Positions 45,192 to 54,600 of a stretch of 64,000 bases of DNA are shown one piece after another (the stretch's first letter is position 1; every line of letters begins with the position of its first letter). Position numbers and translations under genes: made by a program. This stretch comes from Polaribacter sp. BAL334. Lineage in GTDB: Bacteria > Bacteroidota > Bacteroidia > Flavobacteriales > Flavobacteriaceae. The notes beneath the pieces were generated by a model. That model saw only the letters and a program-made list of their open reading frames with translations. It made no database searches and had not been told where the DNA came from. Location of the stretch: positions 82,002 to 146,001 of the forward strand of contig NZ_JADWOV010000293.1 of assembly GCF_015767435.1 (NCBI RefSeq), given 5' to 3'.

Positions 45192-46814
45192 TTGAAAAGA
45201 TTTCTAGTATCACTTTTGATGTGTATTTCCATCGTTTCTTTTTCACAAGAAAAGAAAAAACTTACCTATAAAGCTGAAATTCAGGAGGTAAATGATGAAA
45301 AATTTCCTGGAGCCAATATTTTAATAGGCAATGTAAAAATGATTCATGATGGTGTTGAATTGACTTGTCAACAGGCGTTGTATTATCAAAAACAAAATTT
45401 TTTCAAAGCTTTTGGAAATGTTTTTATCAAACAAGGTGATACCATTACTCAAACCAGTGATTATGCAGATTATGATGCGAATTCAAAACAAGCACTTTCT
45501 TGGGGAAAAGTGGTGCTGAAAGACCCAACAATGACGCTTACTACTGATACGTTACAGTTTGATAGAATCAATCAAAAATTGTATTACAGAACCTATGGAA
45601 CCATTAAAGATGCTACAAATACACTAAAAAGTAAAGTCGGGAATTACTATTTGGAGACCAAAAAATTCATTGCAACAACTAGAGTTACTGTGGTTAATCC
45701 TGAACATAAGCTGGAAACCAATCATTTAGATTATTACACGGATACTGGTTTGGCGTATTTATACGGGCCTTCTACGATTACCAATCAAGAAAATAAAAAC
45801 AAAATTTATTGTGAAAGAGGATTTTACAATACCAAAACGGACGTCTCGCACTTTTTAAAAAATGCGAAAATCTTTTTAAAAGAGCGCACCATTGAAGGCG
45901 ATAGTTTGTACTATGATAAAAAGCGTGGTTTTGCATCAGCAACCAACAATATTCGAGTTATTGACACCGTAGAAAATTTTGTTTCTAAAGGAAATTATGC
46001 AGAGTTTTTTGAGAAAAAGGATTCTCTTTTTATCATTAAAAAAGCAGTTGCCATTTCCATTATCGAAAAAGATTCCATGTTTGTTCATGGAGATACACTT
46101 TTGGTGACTGGAAAACCAGATAAACGCATCATCAGAACTTATCACAATGTGAAAATATTTAAATCGGATTTACAAGGAAAATGCGATTCTATTTACACAA
46201 ATCAAGAAACTGGTTTTACAAAAATGTATCGAAATCCTGTGATTTGGTCGGAACAAAATCAAATTACGGGCGATTCTATTTTCTTATTATCCAACAAAGA
46301 AACCAAAAAATTAGATTCCTTAAAAGTGTTTGACAATTCGTTTATCATTTCCAAAGATTCTCTTTCCTTGAACGATTTTAATCAAATAAAAGGTCGGAAT
46401 ATGCTGGGTAAATTTGAGAAAAACAAACTACGGATGTTGCATGTTTTGGGAAATGCAGAATCCGTCTATTACAATAGAAACGAACAAACTCAGGTTTTAG
46501 AAACGATTACTGTTGAAATTTCGAGCAATATCGAATTTGTGCTTGATAATGGCGAGATTGAAACCATAAAATACTTGACCAAATCCGATGGAAAAACCTA
46601 TCCTCCATCAAAATTTCCTGATGATTTGAGTAAACTCAAGGGATTTATTTGGCGCGAAGAAGAACAACCCAAAACAAAAGACGACATTTTTATCAATAAA
46701 GGTAAAAGAGATACAACTCCTGTAAGAAAAGGAGCTCCACCGAAAAAAGAGGATCTACGAAATTCAAAAAATGCTATAAAAAACGATAAAAAAGCGGATC
46801 TTAAAATCAATTAA
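45192..46814 (+). CDS. OstA-like (LptA/LptD organic-solvent-tolerance family) periplasmic protein
   Basis: A 540-aa exported protein with a signal peptide (KRFLVSLLMCISIVSFSQ). The rest is rich in short beta repeats such as DYADYDANSKQALSWGKVVLKD, LQFDRINQKLYYRTYGTIKD and LDYYTDTGLAYLYG, typical of OstA/LptA-like jelly-roll stacking that binds lipopolysaccharide. Low-complexity charged tail (KGAPPKKEDLRNSKNAIKNDKK). Starts at TTG, since no ATG fits before the signal peptide. It is followed 3 bases later by an aminotransferase gene, so the two are an operon. Role in LPS transport is inferred from the family. Confidence 0.82.
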   Translation: MKRFLVSLLMCISIVSFSQEKKKLTYKAEIQEVNDEKFPGANILIGNVKMIHDGVELTCQQALYYQKQNFFKAFGNVFIKQGDTITQTSDYADYDANSKQALSWGKVVLKDPTMTLTTDTLQFDRINQKLYYRTYGTIKDATNTLKSKVGNYYLETKKFIATTRVTVVNPEHKLETNHLDYYTDTGLAYLYGPSTITNQENKNKIYCERGFYNTKTDVSHFLKNAKIFLKERTIEGDSLYYDKKRGFASATNNIRVIDTVENFVSKGNYAEFFEKKDSLFIIKKAVAISIIEKDSMFVHGDTLLVTGKPDKRIIRTYHNVKIFKSDLQGKCDSIYTNQETGFTKMYRNPVIWSEQNQITGDSIFLLSNKETKKLDSLKVFDNSFIISKDSLSLNDFNQIKGRNMLGKFEKNKLRMLHVLGNAESVYYNRNEQTQVLETITVEISSNIEFVLDNGEIETIKYLTKSDGKTYPPSKFPDDLSKLKGFIWREEEQPKTKDDIFINKGKRDTTPVRKGAPPKKEDLRNSKNAIKNDKKADLKIN

Positions 46815-46817
46815 TCC

Positions 46818-48011
46818 TTGAAATCAGATTTTTTTACATACCAAGCACAAACATCTCCTCATCCATTAGCCATTGAAATTTCGCATGCAAAAGGAAGTTA
46901 CATTTATGGTTCAGATGGCAAAAAATATTTGGATTTTGTAGCGGGAGTTTCTGCAAATAGTTTGGGACATCATCATCCAAAAGTAACAGAAGCCATTAAA
47001 AATCAATTAGATGCTTATACGCATGTGATGGTTTATGGTGAATTTATTCAAAAACCACAAGTTGATTTATGCAAACAATTAGCAGCTACTTTTCCCATTG
47101 AAAATGCTGCTGTTTACATTACCAATTCAGGAACAGAAGCCACTGAAGGCGCCATAAAATTAGCCAAAAGAGTCACAAATAGAGGGGAAATTATCGCTGC
47201 CAAACAATCTTACCATGGAAATACGCAAGGTTCCATGAGTGTTTCTGGAGTTGAAAAACAAAATCGTGCTTTCAGACCATTGATTCCCGGAATTCGATTT
47301 ATTGGTTTTAACGAAACCGCTGAAATAGCGCAAATTACTGAACAAACTGCAGCAGTAATTTTAGAAACAATTCAAGGTGGAGCTGGTTTTATTCAGCCAA
47401 CAAATGGCTATTTTACAAAAGTTAAAAAACGATGTGAAGAAGTTGGAGCATTATTAATTTTGGATGAAATCCAAACTGGAGTTGGAAGAACAGGCACTTT
47501 TTGGGGATTTGAAAACTATGATGTCATTCCAGATATGATCATCACAGGAAAAGGTTTGGGTGGAGGAATGCCAATTGGTGCTTTTATTGCTTCGTATGAG
47601 CACATGAGTTTGTTGAAAAATAATCCAAAATTAGGACATATTTCTACGTTTGCAGGACATCCCGTGATTGCAGCAGCTGCAAATGCAACCCTACATGAAA
47701 TTTTAAATTCTGATTTGATGAAAGATTGTTTGCGAAAAGAGCAATTGATTCGTGAAAAATTACAACATCCTATGATTCAAGAAATTCGTGGAAAAGGATT
47801 GATGCTCATTGCGCTTTTGGAAACTCCGGAATTGGCTACAAATGTTATTTATAAATGCTTAGATAGAGGATTGATTCTTTTCTTTTTGTTGTTTGAAGGT
47901 CGTGCATTGCGAATCACTCCCCCATTGACAATTTCTGATGAGGAAATTGAATTGGGTTGCGAGATTATTATGAATGTTCTTGATGAATTTCAGCATAGTA
48001 TCAAAAATTAA
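46818..48011 (+). CDS. Class-III PLP aminotransferase (acetylornithine/ornithine-type)
   Basis: A 397-aa fold type I aminotransferase. KYLDFVAGVSANSLGHHHPKVTEAI near 35-60 and VYITNSGTEATEGAIKLAKR near 95-115 are cofactor-binding segments; LILDEIQTGVGRTGTFWGFEN near 212-233 contains the PLP Asp, and MIITGKGLGGGMPIGAFIA near 240-258 the PLP Lys. The donor and product are undetermined; the family includes acetylornithine, ornithine and 4-aminobutyrate aminotransferases. No arginine-biosynthesis genes are adjacent, so an argD role is not supported. Starts at TTG 46818, the second TTG start in a row. Confidence 0.88.
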   Translation: MKSDFFTYQAQTSPHPLAIEISHAKGSYIYGSDGKKYLDFVAGVSANSLGHHHPKVTEAIKNQLDAYTHVMVYGEFIQKPQVDLCKQLAATFPIENAAVYITNSGTEATEGAIKLAKRVTNRGEIIAAKQSYHGNTQGSMSVSGVEKQNRAFRPLIPGIRFIGFNETAEIAQITEQTAAVILETIQGGAGFIQPTNGYFTKVKKRCEEVGALLILDEIQTGVGRTGTFWGFENYDVIPDMIITGKGLGGGMPIGAFIASYEHMSLLKNNPKLGHISTFAGHPVIAAAANATLHEILNSDLMKDCLRKEQLIREKLQHPMIQEIRGKGLMLIALLETPELATNVIYKCLDRGLILFFLLFEGRALRITPPLTISDEEIELGCEIIMNVLDEFQHSIKN

Positions 48012-48025
48012 TCAGACAGTAATTT

Positions 48026-48068
48026 CACGAATTTCACCAATTTTTTAGTGTAATTCGTGAAATTCGTG
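48026..48068. terminator. Inverted repeat of the CACGAATT family between convergent genes
   Basis: Perfect 12-bp arms CACGAATTTCAC (48026-48037) and GTGAAATTCGTG (48057-48068), 19-base loop. The right side carries two tandem AATTCGTG copies. It separates the class-III aminotransferase (+) from guaB (-); weak T-runs flank it, so it may end both transcripts. Confidence 0.6.
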
Positions 48069-48082
48069 TCTTAAAATTTCTA

Positions 48083-49555
48083 TTATCTTCTACTGTAATT
48101 TGGAGCCTCCTTGGTAATTGCAACATCATGAGGATGACTCTCTACAATTCCACTTGCTGTAATTCTGACAAATTTTCCAGTTTCTTTAAGTGTTTCAATG
48201 TCTTTTGCACCACAATATCCCATTCCTGCACGCAAACCACCAATAAATTGGTGAATGCTTTCAAACAAATCACCTTTATAAGGCACACGTCCTACAATTC
48301 CTTCAGGAACTAATTTCTTAATATCATCTTCCACATCTTGAAAATAACGATCTTTAGAACCTTGTCTCATGGCTTCTACAGACCCCATTCCTCTATAAGA
48401 TTTGAATTTTCGTCCTTCATAAATGATGGTTTCTCCTGGTGATTCTTTTGTACCAGCTAATAATGAACCTAACATTACTGAATCTGCGCCTGCTGCAATG
48501 GCCTTTGGAATATCACCTGTATATCGAATTCCACCATCAGCAATTACAGGAACTCCACTTCCTTTGATAGCAGCTGCCACTTCTAAAATGGCAGAAAACT
48601 GAGGAAATCCAACACCTGCAACCACTCTTGTGGTACAAATAGAACCTGGGCCAATTCCCACTTTCACAGCATCTGCACCAGCTGCAACCAAAAATTGAGC
48701 TGCTTCAGCTGTTGCAATGTTTCCAACAACCACATCTAAATTTGGAAATTGTTTTTTCACTTCCATCAATACTTTGGCAACTCCAGCTGTATGACCATGA
48801 GCAGTATCAATCACAATGGCATCCACTCCTGCATTTACTAAGGCTTCTGTTCGTTCTAAAGTATCTGCTGTCACTCCTACTGCTGCAGCCACCATCAATC
48901 TACCAAAAGAATCTTTATTCGCTATTGGTTTTTGAGTTACTTTGGTAATATCTCTAAAAGTAATCAATCCTTTTAAATGATTATCTTTATCAACAATCAG
49001 TAATTTTTCGATTTTATTTTTTTGCAAAATGATTTCTGCATCTTTTAATGAAGTCCCCACATCAGCCGTAATCAAGTTTTCACTGGTCATTACTTCAACT
49101 ATTGGGCGTTTATCATCATGTTCAAAACGCAAATCTCTATTGGTTACAATTCCTTTCAAAATTCCATTTTCATCAACAATTGGAATTCCCCCAATACTAT
49201 GTTCGCGCATGTTTGCTTTAGCATCAAAAACAGTGGCTGTTAAAGGCAAAGTAACAGGATCTAAGATCATTCCACTTTCAGCACGTTTCACTTTTCGAAC
49301 TTCCAACGCTTGCTGTTCAATTGGCATGTTTTTGTGCAAAACTCCAATTCCACCTTCTCTAGCCATAGCAATGGCCAAAGCAGCTTCTGTAACAGTATCC
49401 ATAGCTGCTGAAACTATAGGAACGTTGATGGTAATATTTCTAGAAAATTTTGTTTGAATACTAACTTCTCTTGGCAATACTGAAGAAAAAGCGGGGACTA
49501 AAAGTACGTCATCATACGTTAAGCCTTCTCCAAGTATTTTGTTTTCGTGTGTCAT
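48083..49555 (-). CDS. guaB: IMP dehydrogenase
   Basis: Oxidises IMP to XMP with NAD+, the committing step to GMP (490 aa). [20 protein letters not shown] near 12-31; two CBS domains near 95-205 ([23 protein letters not shown] and [28 protein letters not shown]); [23 protein letters not shown] near 298-320 with the catalytic Cys; [36 protein letters not shown] near 340-380; YRGMGS near 390. Both IMP branches (purA and guaB) are present in the window. A perfect -7 box TAAATTTG on the minus strand (plus 49581-49588) precedes it. Confidence 0.97.
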   Translation of the reverse strand: MTHENKILGEGLTYDDVLLVPAFSSVLPREVSIQTKFSRNITINVPIVSAAMDTVTEAALAIAMAREGGIGVLHKNMPIEQQALEVRKVKRAESGMILDPVTLPLTATVFDAKANMREHSIGGIPIVDENGILKGIVTNRDLRFEHDDKRPIVEVMTSENLITADVGTSLKDAEIILQKNKIEKLLIVDKDNHLKGLITFRDITKVTQKPIANKDSFGRLMVAAAVGVTADTLERTEALVNAGVDAIVIDTAHGHTAGVAKVLMEVKKQFPNLDVVVGNIATAEAAQFLVAAGADAVKVGIGPGSICTTRVVAGVGFPQFSAILEVAAAIKGSGVPVIADGGIRYTGDIPKAIAAGADSVMLGSLLAGTKESPGETIIYEGRKFKSYRGMGSVEAMRQGSKDRYFQDVEDDIKKLVPEGIVGRVPYKGDLFESIHQFIGGLRAGMGYCGAKDIETLKETGKFVRITASGIVESHPHDVAITKEAPNYSRR

Positions 49556-49558
49556 GAT

Positions 49559-49588
49559 GCAATTAAGATTTAATTGCGAGCAAATTTA
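49559..49588 (-). promoter_or_regulatory. guaB promoter and leader palindrome
   Basis: On the minus strand the -7 box TAAATTTG (plus 49581-49588) is followed by a perfect inverted repeat GCAATTAA-GAT-TTAATTGC (plus 49559-49577) that ends three bases before the guaB ATG. The predicted start of transcription falls at the palindrome edge, so it could act as an operator or an mRNA hairpin over the ribosome site. Confidence 0.5.
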
Positions 49589-49701
49589 CAATTTTATTTT
49601 CAGGTAAAAAATTAAACTAAAAAAGTAATTCAAAAAACTATCTTTTAAACATAAATATTGTAATTTTAAATGCTTTTTTAAATTTCTTTTTTAAAATAAA
49701 G

Positions 49702-50838
49702 ATGGGGAAAATTATAGCTATTTGTAATCAAAAAGGTGGTGTAGGTAAAACTACGACTTGTGTTAATTTAGCTTCGTCTTTAGGGATACTAGAATGTAAA
49801 GTTTTAGTTATTGATACTGATCCTCAGTCACATGCTTCGTTATCATTTGGTTTTAACTTAACAAGATTAAATAATCCAGCTTTACAAAATATGGATTTTG
49901 TTTCGGTAATAAAAAATAACATTAAATCAACAAATTCATTAAACGTTGATCTCTTACCATTTATAGAAGATATAAATTTTTTCGAAAAATCACCTACAAT
50001 CAGTAGATTTAAGAAAGCTTTGCAAGTTGTCTCTAAATCATATGATTATGTTTTAATAGATTGCGTACCTTTTTTTGTAACAAAAAATTTAGATATTCTT
50101 ATCAGTTCAAATTCCGTAATTATTCCTGTTCAATGTGATTATTTTGCATTAGAAGGTTTACATAAATTTTTAAAAACTATAAATCACATACAAAAAAACT
50201 TTAATCCAAGTTTAGAAATTGAAGGCTTTTTGTTAACAATGTTTGATAAAAGATTAAACTTATCAAAAAGTGTTTTTGATTTTGTTAATGATAATTTTAC
50301 AATTTTGGTTTTTAAAACTATAATAAATAGAAACAGTTCCATATCTAAAGCCCCAAATTTTGGAAAGACAGTTATAGAATATGACATTAGTAGTAAAGGT
50401 GCAACTGATTATTTACTTCTTGCTAATGAAATTATAACCAACAATACCAAAGATATCATAAAAAAAGAAATACCAAAAATTTCAGAAAAAGAAGAAACTA
50501 AATTCAATAAAAAGACATTTTTAACCGAAGAAAATAATAATAATTCAAGCTTACAAGTATTAAAAAAACTTCTTAATCCTATTGATGATATTGAACAAGT
50601 TGGTCATAAAGTAAAAGGAAATCCTAATAACTTTAGTGTTTTAGTAGGTTTGCATAAAAGTGAAATAATAACAAAACTTGGTGATTATTACAAAAGTTTT
50701 TATGGTAATGTTTGGATTTATAAACTAAAAAACAAAAAAATATTTAAAAAAAAATTTTTGTACTTGCATTTTAAGAATGATGTTGTAGATCATATTGGTA
50801 CCTCTTGGTTTTTAAACGACAAATTCCTATCTAATTAA
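49702..50838 (+). CDS. Solitary ParA-like ATPase with a C-terminal BamE/SmpA-like domain
   Basis: A 378-aa protein. Residues ~1-255 are a ParA/MinD ATPase: deviant Walker A IAICNQKGGVGKTTTCVNLASSLG (residues 5-28), VLVIDTDPQSHASLSFG near 35-50 and VIIPVQCDYFALEGLHKFLKTI near 140-160. A charged linker (~255-300) follows. The last ~80 residues (NPNNFSVLVGLHKSEIITKL, then GNVWIYKLKNKKIF and KKFLYLHFKNDVV) resemble the BamE/SmpA/OmlA pattern 'G-(M/L)-x-K-x-E-(V/I)-x-x-x-L-G-x-P ... W-x-Y ... F-x-x-x-x-V'. No ParB or centromere-like repeats are adjacent. Codon use is more AT-rich than in guaB, suggesting acquisition. Function unknown. Confidence 0.8.
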   Translation: MGKIIAICNQKGGVGKTTTCVNLASSLGILECKVLVIDTDPQSHASLSFGFNLTRLNNPALQNMDFVSVIKNNIKSTNSLNVDLLPFIEDINFFEKSPTISRFKKALQVVSKSYDYVLIDCVPFFVTKNLDILISSNSVIIPVQCDYFALEGLHKFLKTINHIQKNFNPSLEIEGFLLTMFDKRLNLSKSVFDFVNDNFTILVFKTIINRNSSISKAPNFGKTVIEYDISSKGATDYLLLANEIITNNTKDIIKKEIPKISEKEETKFNKKTFLTEENNNNSSLQVLKKLLNPIDDIEQVGHKVKGNPNNFSVLVGLHKSEIITKLGDYYKSFYGNVWIYKLKNKKIFKKKFLYLHFKNDVVDHIGTSWFLNDKFLSN

Positions 50839-51160
50839 CTTTTTTATGTGTTTTTTTTACATCATTTAAATAGTTTCTCTTATTAAAATGAATTTATTAT
50901 GCATAGAATCAAATATGTTGCTCAAAATAAAACATGTTTTCCTTTTTACCTATCCCTAAAAGAGCTAACTTAAATCAGATTTATTAACATCAATAAAGCT
51001 TTGAGAACGGTTCTTGGAGTTGCAATGTAGAAAGAAGATGGTAATGGTTTGCGTTCAGAATAACATTTTGAAGTTTTTGCGGGATTGGAATATCGCTTTT
51101 AGAAATTTAGTCCTAAATAATCGGTATCTATTATTTGAGAATTATCAGAAGAATACTTCC
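50839..51160. other. Gene-free stretch between parA-like and kef-like genes
   Basis: About 320 bases without a recognisable coding region, RNA or repeat. Short stretches (near 51000-51130) have a more balanced composition than the flanks and may be remnants of a lost gene, but no protein family could be recognised in any frame. Confidence 0.5.
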
Positions 51161-53143
51161 CTACTTCACCAACTTATAAAACTGCTCAATATTCGATTGC
51201 TTTCCTTGAATATACACTTTGTCTCCTTGCAATAAAATATCATCTGGATGAATGTTTTGCATCAATTTTTCATTTCGTTTGATGCCTAAAATATTGATGC
51301 CATAGTTGGCTCGTAAATTCAATTCATACAAAGGTTTGCCTAAAAATGTACTCCTATCTGTAGCCATGGTAACACATGTGATGTTGAAATCAGCCAAATT
51401 ATTTGGTTTGAATGATTTGGGTTGTTTCAATTCGCCTTTAAAAAGTTGGTAATTGTCCGATCTTACTTTATCAACAATTTGCTCTATATCGTCTTCAGGT
51501 ACTAAAAAATTATGCAATACATGCGTAAATATTTGAACAGAAGTTTCAAATTCTTCAGGAATCACTTCATCTGCACCCAATGCAAACAGTTCCGAAATTT
51601 CTTTGATAAATCGTGTTCTAACCACCAAATACAAGGAATCTGAATGTTTTCGGACGTTTTTTACCACTTCTTTTGTAGCATGATTATCAGAAATTGCAAC
51701 AACAGCAGCTCTTGCTCTTTGCAGATGTACCGTTTCTAAAATATGATCGTGAGTGGCATCTCCAAAAATAATTGGCAAACCTTTTTCACGTTCGCGTTTT
51801 ACGATTTCTGCATCAAACTCAATTACTAAAAACGGAATATTGCTAGCAGTTGCTGCTTTTGCCAAATTGCTTCCATTCACTCCATAACCAATGATAATCA
51901 AGTGATTTTCGATGTCATCAGCTACTTTTGTTTGCTCATTGTCTTGTAAAACCAAACTTTGTTGAATGCCTAATTTTTTTGAAACGCCTAATAACTTGTT
52001 AGTAATCCTTTCAGAAAAAATAATGACAAAAGGCGTTAACAACATAGAAACAATCGAAATGGATAAGAAATATTGATTGGTTTCCACATCCAACAATTGA
52101 TATTCAATACCTACTTTAGACAAAATAAAGGCAAATTCACCCACTTGAAAAAGAGACAATCCTGTTAAAATAACTGTTCTTGGAGGGTATTTTAAAATGG
52201 CAACTGCCAAAGAAGCTATTATTGATTTTGCTACAAAAACAGCCAATACCAACAACAAAATCACTAAAATATGGTGCATGAAAAAGCTCAAATCAAGCAA
52301 CATCCCAACAGAAACGAAAAAGAAACTCGTAAATAGCTCTCTAAATGGCAATATAATACTCGTTGCTTGATGACTGTATTCGGATTCTGAAACAATCAAA
52401 CCTGCAATAAATGCTCCTAATGCCAGTGATAAACCAGCTTCTGAGGTGAGAAAAGCAACTGCAAAACAGAGCGTAATAGTTACCAATAAAAATAATTCTT
52501 TGCTATTGGTTTTGGCAACTGCATGCATCAATTTGGGCACAATATAGCGTGCACTCACAAAAGTGATGACCAATACTACCAATGTTTTCATCAAAAGGAT
52601 GGAAATACTCCACCAAATATTCTCAGATTCTCCTGCCATTAAGGGTGTAATGAGCATCATTGGAACCACAATAATGTCCTGAAAAATCAAAATTGCCAAG
52701 GCATTTCTGGCATGTGGCGTGGTGATTTCTTGTCGGTCTTGTAAGGTTTTGAGCACAATTGCAGTACTTGACATCGAAAATAAAAATCCCACAAAAACAG
52801 CCTCACTCCATGAACTTCCTATAAAATAATACACACTTCCTGCTACAAGTACTGTCAATCCAACTTGAAAAAATCCACCAACAAATACGGTTCTTTTGAT
52901 AGAAATCAATTGTTTGATAGAAAGCTCCATTCCGATCACAAAAAGCAATAAAATAACGCCAATTTCCGAAAGTATTTCTACTTCTTCTACTGCGTTTACC
53001 AAACTAAATCCATAAGGCCCAATCAAAACACCTGTGATTAAAAAACCAATGATGGAGGGCAATTTCAATCGTTGCAATACAAATACGATGATTACTGAAA
53101 AGCTCAATAAAACAAGCATATCGTTTAATAAGGGTAAATGCAT
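51161..53143 (-). CDS. Kef-type monovalent cation:proton antiporter with RCK domains
   Basis: A 660-aa CPA2-family transporter. About 12 hydrophobic segments fill residues 1-385, with LLFVIGMELSIKQLISI near 68, GFLFSMSSTAIVLKTLQDR near 117 and LALGAFIAGLIVSESEYSHQ near 240. Then a TrkA-N/RCK Rossmann domain (LIIIGYGVNGSNLAKAATASNIPFLVIEFD near 415-445, GDATHDHILE near 460), and a TrkA-C domain at the end (LYELNLRANYGINILGIKRNE). KefB/C-like or YbaL-like; K+ efflux is the known role in Enterobacteria, but ion selectivity is undetermined here. Confidence 0.92.
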   Translation of the reverse strand: MHLPLLNDMLVLLSFSVIIVFVLQRLKLPSIIGFLITGVLIGPYGFSLVNAVEEVEILSEIGVILLLFVIGMELSIKQLISIKRTVFVGGFFQVGLTVLVAGSVYYFIGSSWSEAVFVGFLFSMSSTAIVLKTLQDRQEITTPHARNALAILIFQDIIVVPMMLITPLMAGESENIWWSISILLMKTLVVLVITFVSARYIVPKLMHAVAKTNSKELFLLVTITLCFAVAFLTSEAGLSLALGAFIAGLIVSESEYSHQATSIILPFRELFTSFFFVSVGMLLDLSFFMHHILVILLLVLAVFVAKSIIASLAVAILKYPPRTVILTGLSLFQVGEFAFILSKVGIEYQLLDVETNQYFLSISIVSMLLTPFVIIFSERITNKLLGVSKKLGIQQSLVLQDNEQTKVADDIENHLIIIGYGVNGSNLAKAATASNIPFLVIEFDAEIVKREREKGLPIIFGDATHDHILETVHLQRARAAVVAISDNHATKEVVKNVRKHSDSLYLVVRTRFIKEISELFALGADEVIPEEFETSVQIFTHVLHNFLVPEDDIEQIVDKVRSDNYQLFKGELKQPKSFKPNNLADFNITCVTMATDRSTFLGKPLYELNLRANYGINILGIKRNEKLMQNIHPDDILLQGDKVYIQGKQSNIEQFYKLVK

Positions 53144-53292
53144 AGTTTTTATTTGAATTTAGTATTTTTTAGGGATGGATTACAGCCACTGTTTTTTACT
53201 AAAATAGCCAAATCATCGCACTAAAATAGCATAATTTTCGTAAAGTTATCCATAATAACTTCCATAAATGCAGTAATCAGCAACTAAAAAAG

Positions 53293-54243
53293 TTACTCCC
53301 CAGCATCCGTTGATTTTGCATCCGCTCTCAACGAAGAAATATAAATTCCAATGGCCAATGAGATGAAAATAAACAGCAATGAAAACCATTCAGGAATATC
53401 AATCCAATTTGCAGTCATCAATTTTAAGGAAACAAATACCAATATTGAAAAGACACTGTATTTCAAATATTTGAACTTTTCCAGCATATTGGATAGGAAA
53501 AAATACAAAGAACGCAATCCCATGATGGCAAAAATATTGGAACTATATACAATAAAAGGATCTGTTGTTACCGCAAAAATGGCAGGAATACTATCCAATG
53601 CAAACAATAAATCTGTGAATTCTATGGTAATCAATGCCCCAAATAATGCTGTAAAAACTCGCTTCCCATTGATTCTGGTGATGTATTTTTCACCATCAAA
53701 TTCTTTGCTAAAATGAAACAAGCGTTTCAGTCCTTTGGGCTCTTCTATTTCTTTGTGCTCAGATTCATTTTTCAACATTTTTAAAGCTGTAAACAACAAG
53801 AACAATCCAAAAATAATGCTCATTCCATGGATTTTGTTGATCAATACAATACCCACGCTAATCAAAATAGCACGAAAAACAATGGCGCCTAAGATTCCTA
53901 AAAAAAGCAATTTATGTTGAAATTTCGCCGGAATTTTGAACGATGTAAATATGATGGCAATCACAAAAAGATTGTCAACACTCAAGGACAATTCAATGAT
54001 ATACCCTGTTAGGTATTTGATAACTGCATTGGTTGGCGTCAAATTGGTACCATTTTCAACAAGCCCATTCTTATAAAAATAGTAAATCAGAAACGTAAAT
54101 AACAACGCATTTGAAATGAAAAATATCGTTTCAAAAATGGCTCTTCTAACAGTGGTAACAGTATCTTTTTGGTGAAGAATAAAAAAATCTATCAAAAGAA
54201 GTGCTACTAGATATGAAATAAGAACAATCCAAGGAGTCATCAT
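53293..54243 (-). CDS. TerC-family membrane protein (Alx/YkoY-like)
   Basis: A 316-aa membrane protein of the TerC family. Nine or so hydrophobic segments; signature ELSLSVDNLFVIAIIFTSFKIPAKFQHKLLFLGILGAIVFR near 83-125 and GALITIEFTDLLFALDSIPAIFAVTTDPFIVYSSNIFAIMGLRSLYFFL near 205-255. The acidic residues in SVDN and FALDS are conserved in this family. Known roles include tellurite resistance and manganese export (Alx, MeeF); the function here is not certain. A candidate -7 box (TACATTTG, minus strand, plus 54318-54325) lies 75 bases upstream. Confidence 0.9.
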   Translation of the reverse strand: MMTPWIVLISYLVALLLIDFFILHQKDTVTTVRRAIFETIFFISNALLFTFLIYYFYKNGLVENGTNLTPTNAVIKYLTGYIIELSLSVDNLFVIAIIFTSFKIPAKFQHKLLFLGILGAIVFRAILISVGIVLINKIHGMSIIFGLFLLFTALKMLKNESEHKEIEEPKGLKRLFHFSKEFDGEKYITRINGKRVFTALFGALITIEFTDLLFALDSIPAIFAVTTDPFIVYSSNIFAIMGLRSLYFFLSNMLEKFKYLKYSVFSILVFVSLKLMTANWIDIPEWFSLLFIFISLAIGIYISSLRADAKSTDAGE

Positions 54244-54600
54244 AGGGTGTAAAGTAATCTAAATGAGTTTGTTATAAATTATCAGCAAATCGTATTTCAG
54301 AAAAGCCTATTTCAGTACAAATGTACAATTGAATTTGTCGGATTTTATAGAAAAACCTTACTTTTTATAGGGATCGTTTTTTAATGTTATTTCTTGTCAA
54401 ATGAGAAACGTGATGTGTAATTTTTTCAATAGCCGTTTGCGTGCATTTACAATCCCTACTCACAACCCTATTTTTTGCAATCCTTTCCTAATAATCTTCT
54501 TGCCCTGTCTCTTTTTTGTTTCACAGGATTATGGTGAATGTGATTTATGTATGGATTGGTACTTAATTTGCATGGATTACAAACCCACTATCGGGTTTTT
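54244..54600. other. Intergenic stretch between terC and the frameshifted methyltransferase
   Basis: About 357 bases holding a candidate terC promoter (54318-54325) and a short hairpin AAACCC-N6-GGGTTT with T5 on the plus strand (54581-54600). The latter follows the methyltransferase stop on the minus strand. No gene is recognised. Confidence 0.5.
54581..54600 (+). terminator. Small hairpin with T-run (weak terminator)
   Basis: Six-bp stem AAACCC (54581-54586) / GGGTTT (54593-54598), loop of 6 bases, T-run on the plus strand. No plus-strand gene needing it is recognised upstream. On the minus strand it directly follows the methyltransferase stop but lacks a T-run. Confidence 0.4.
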
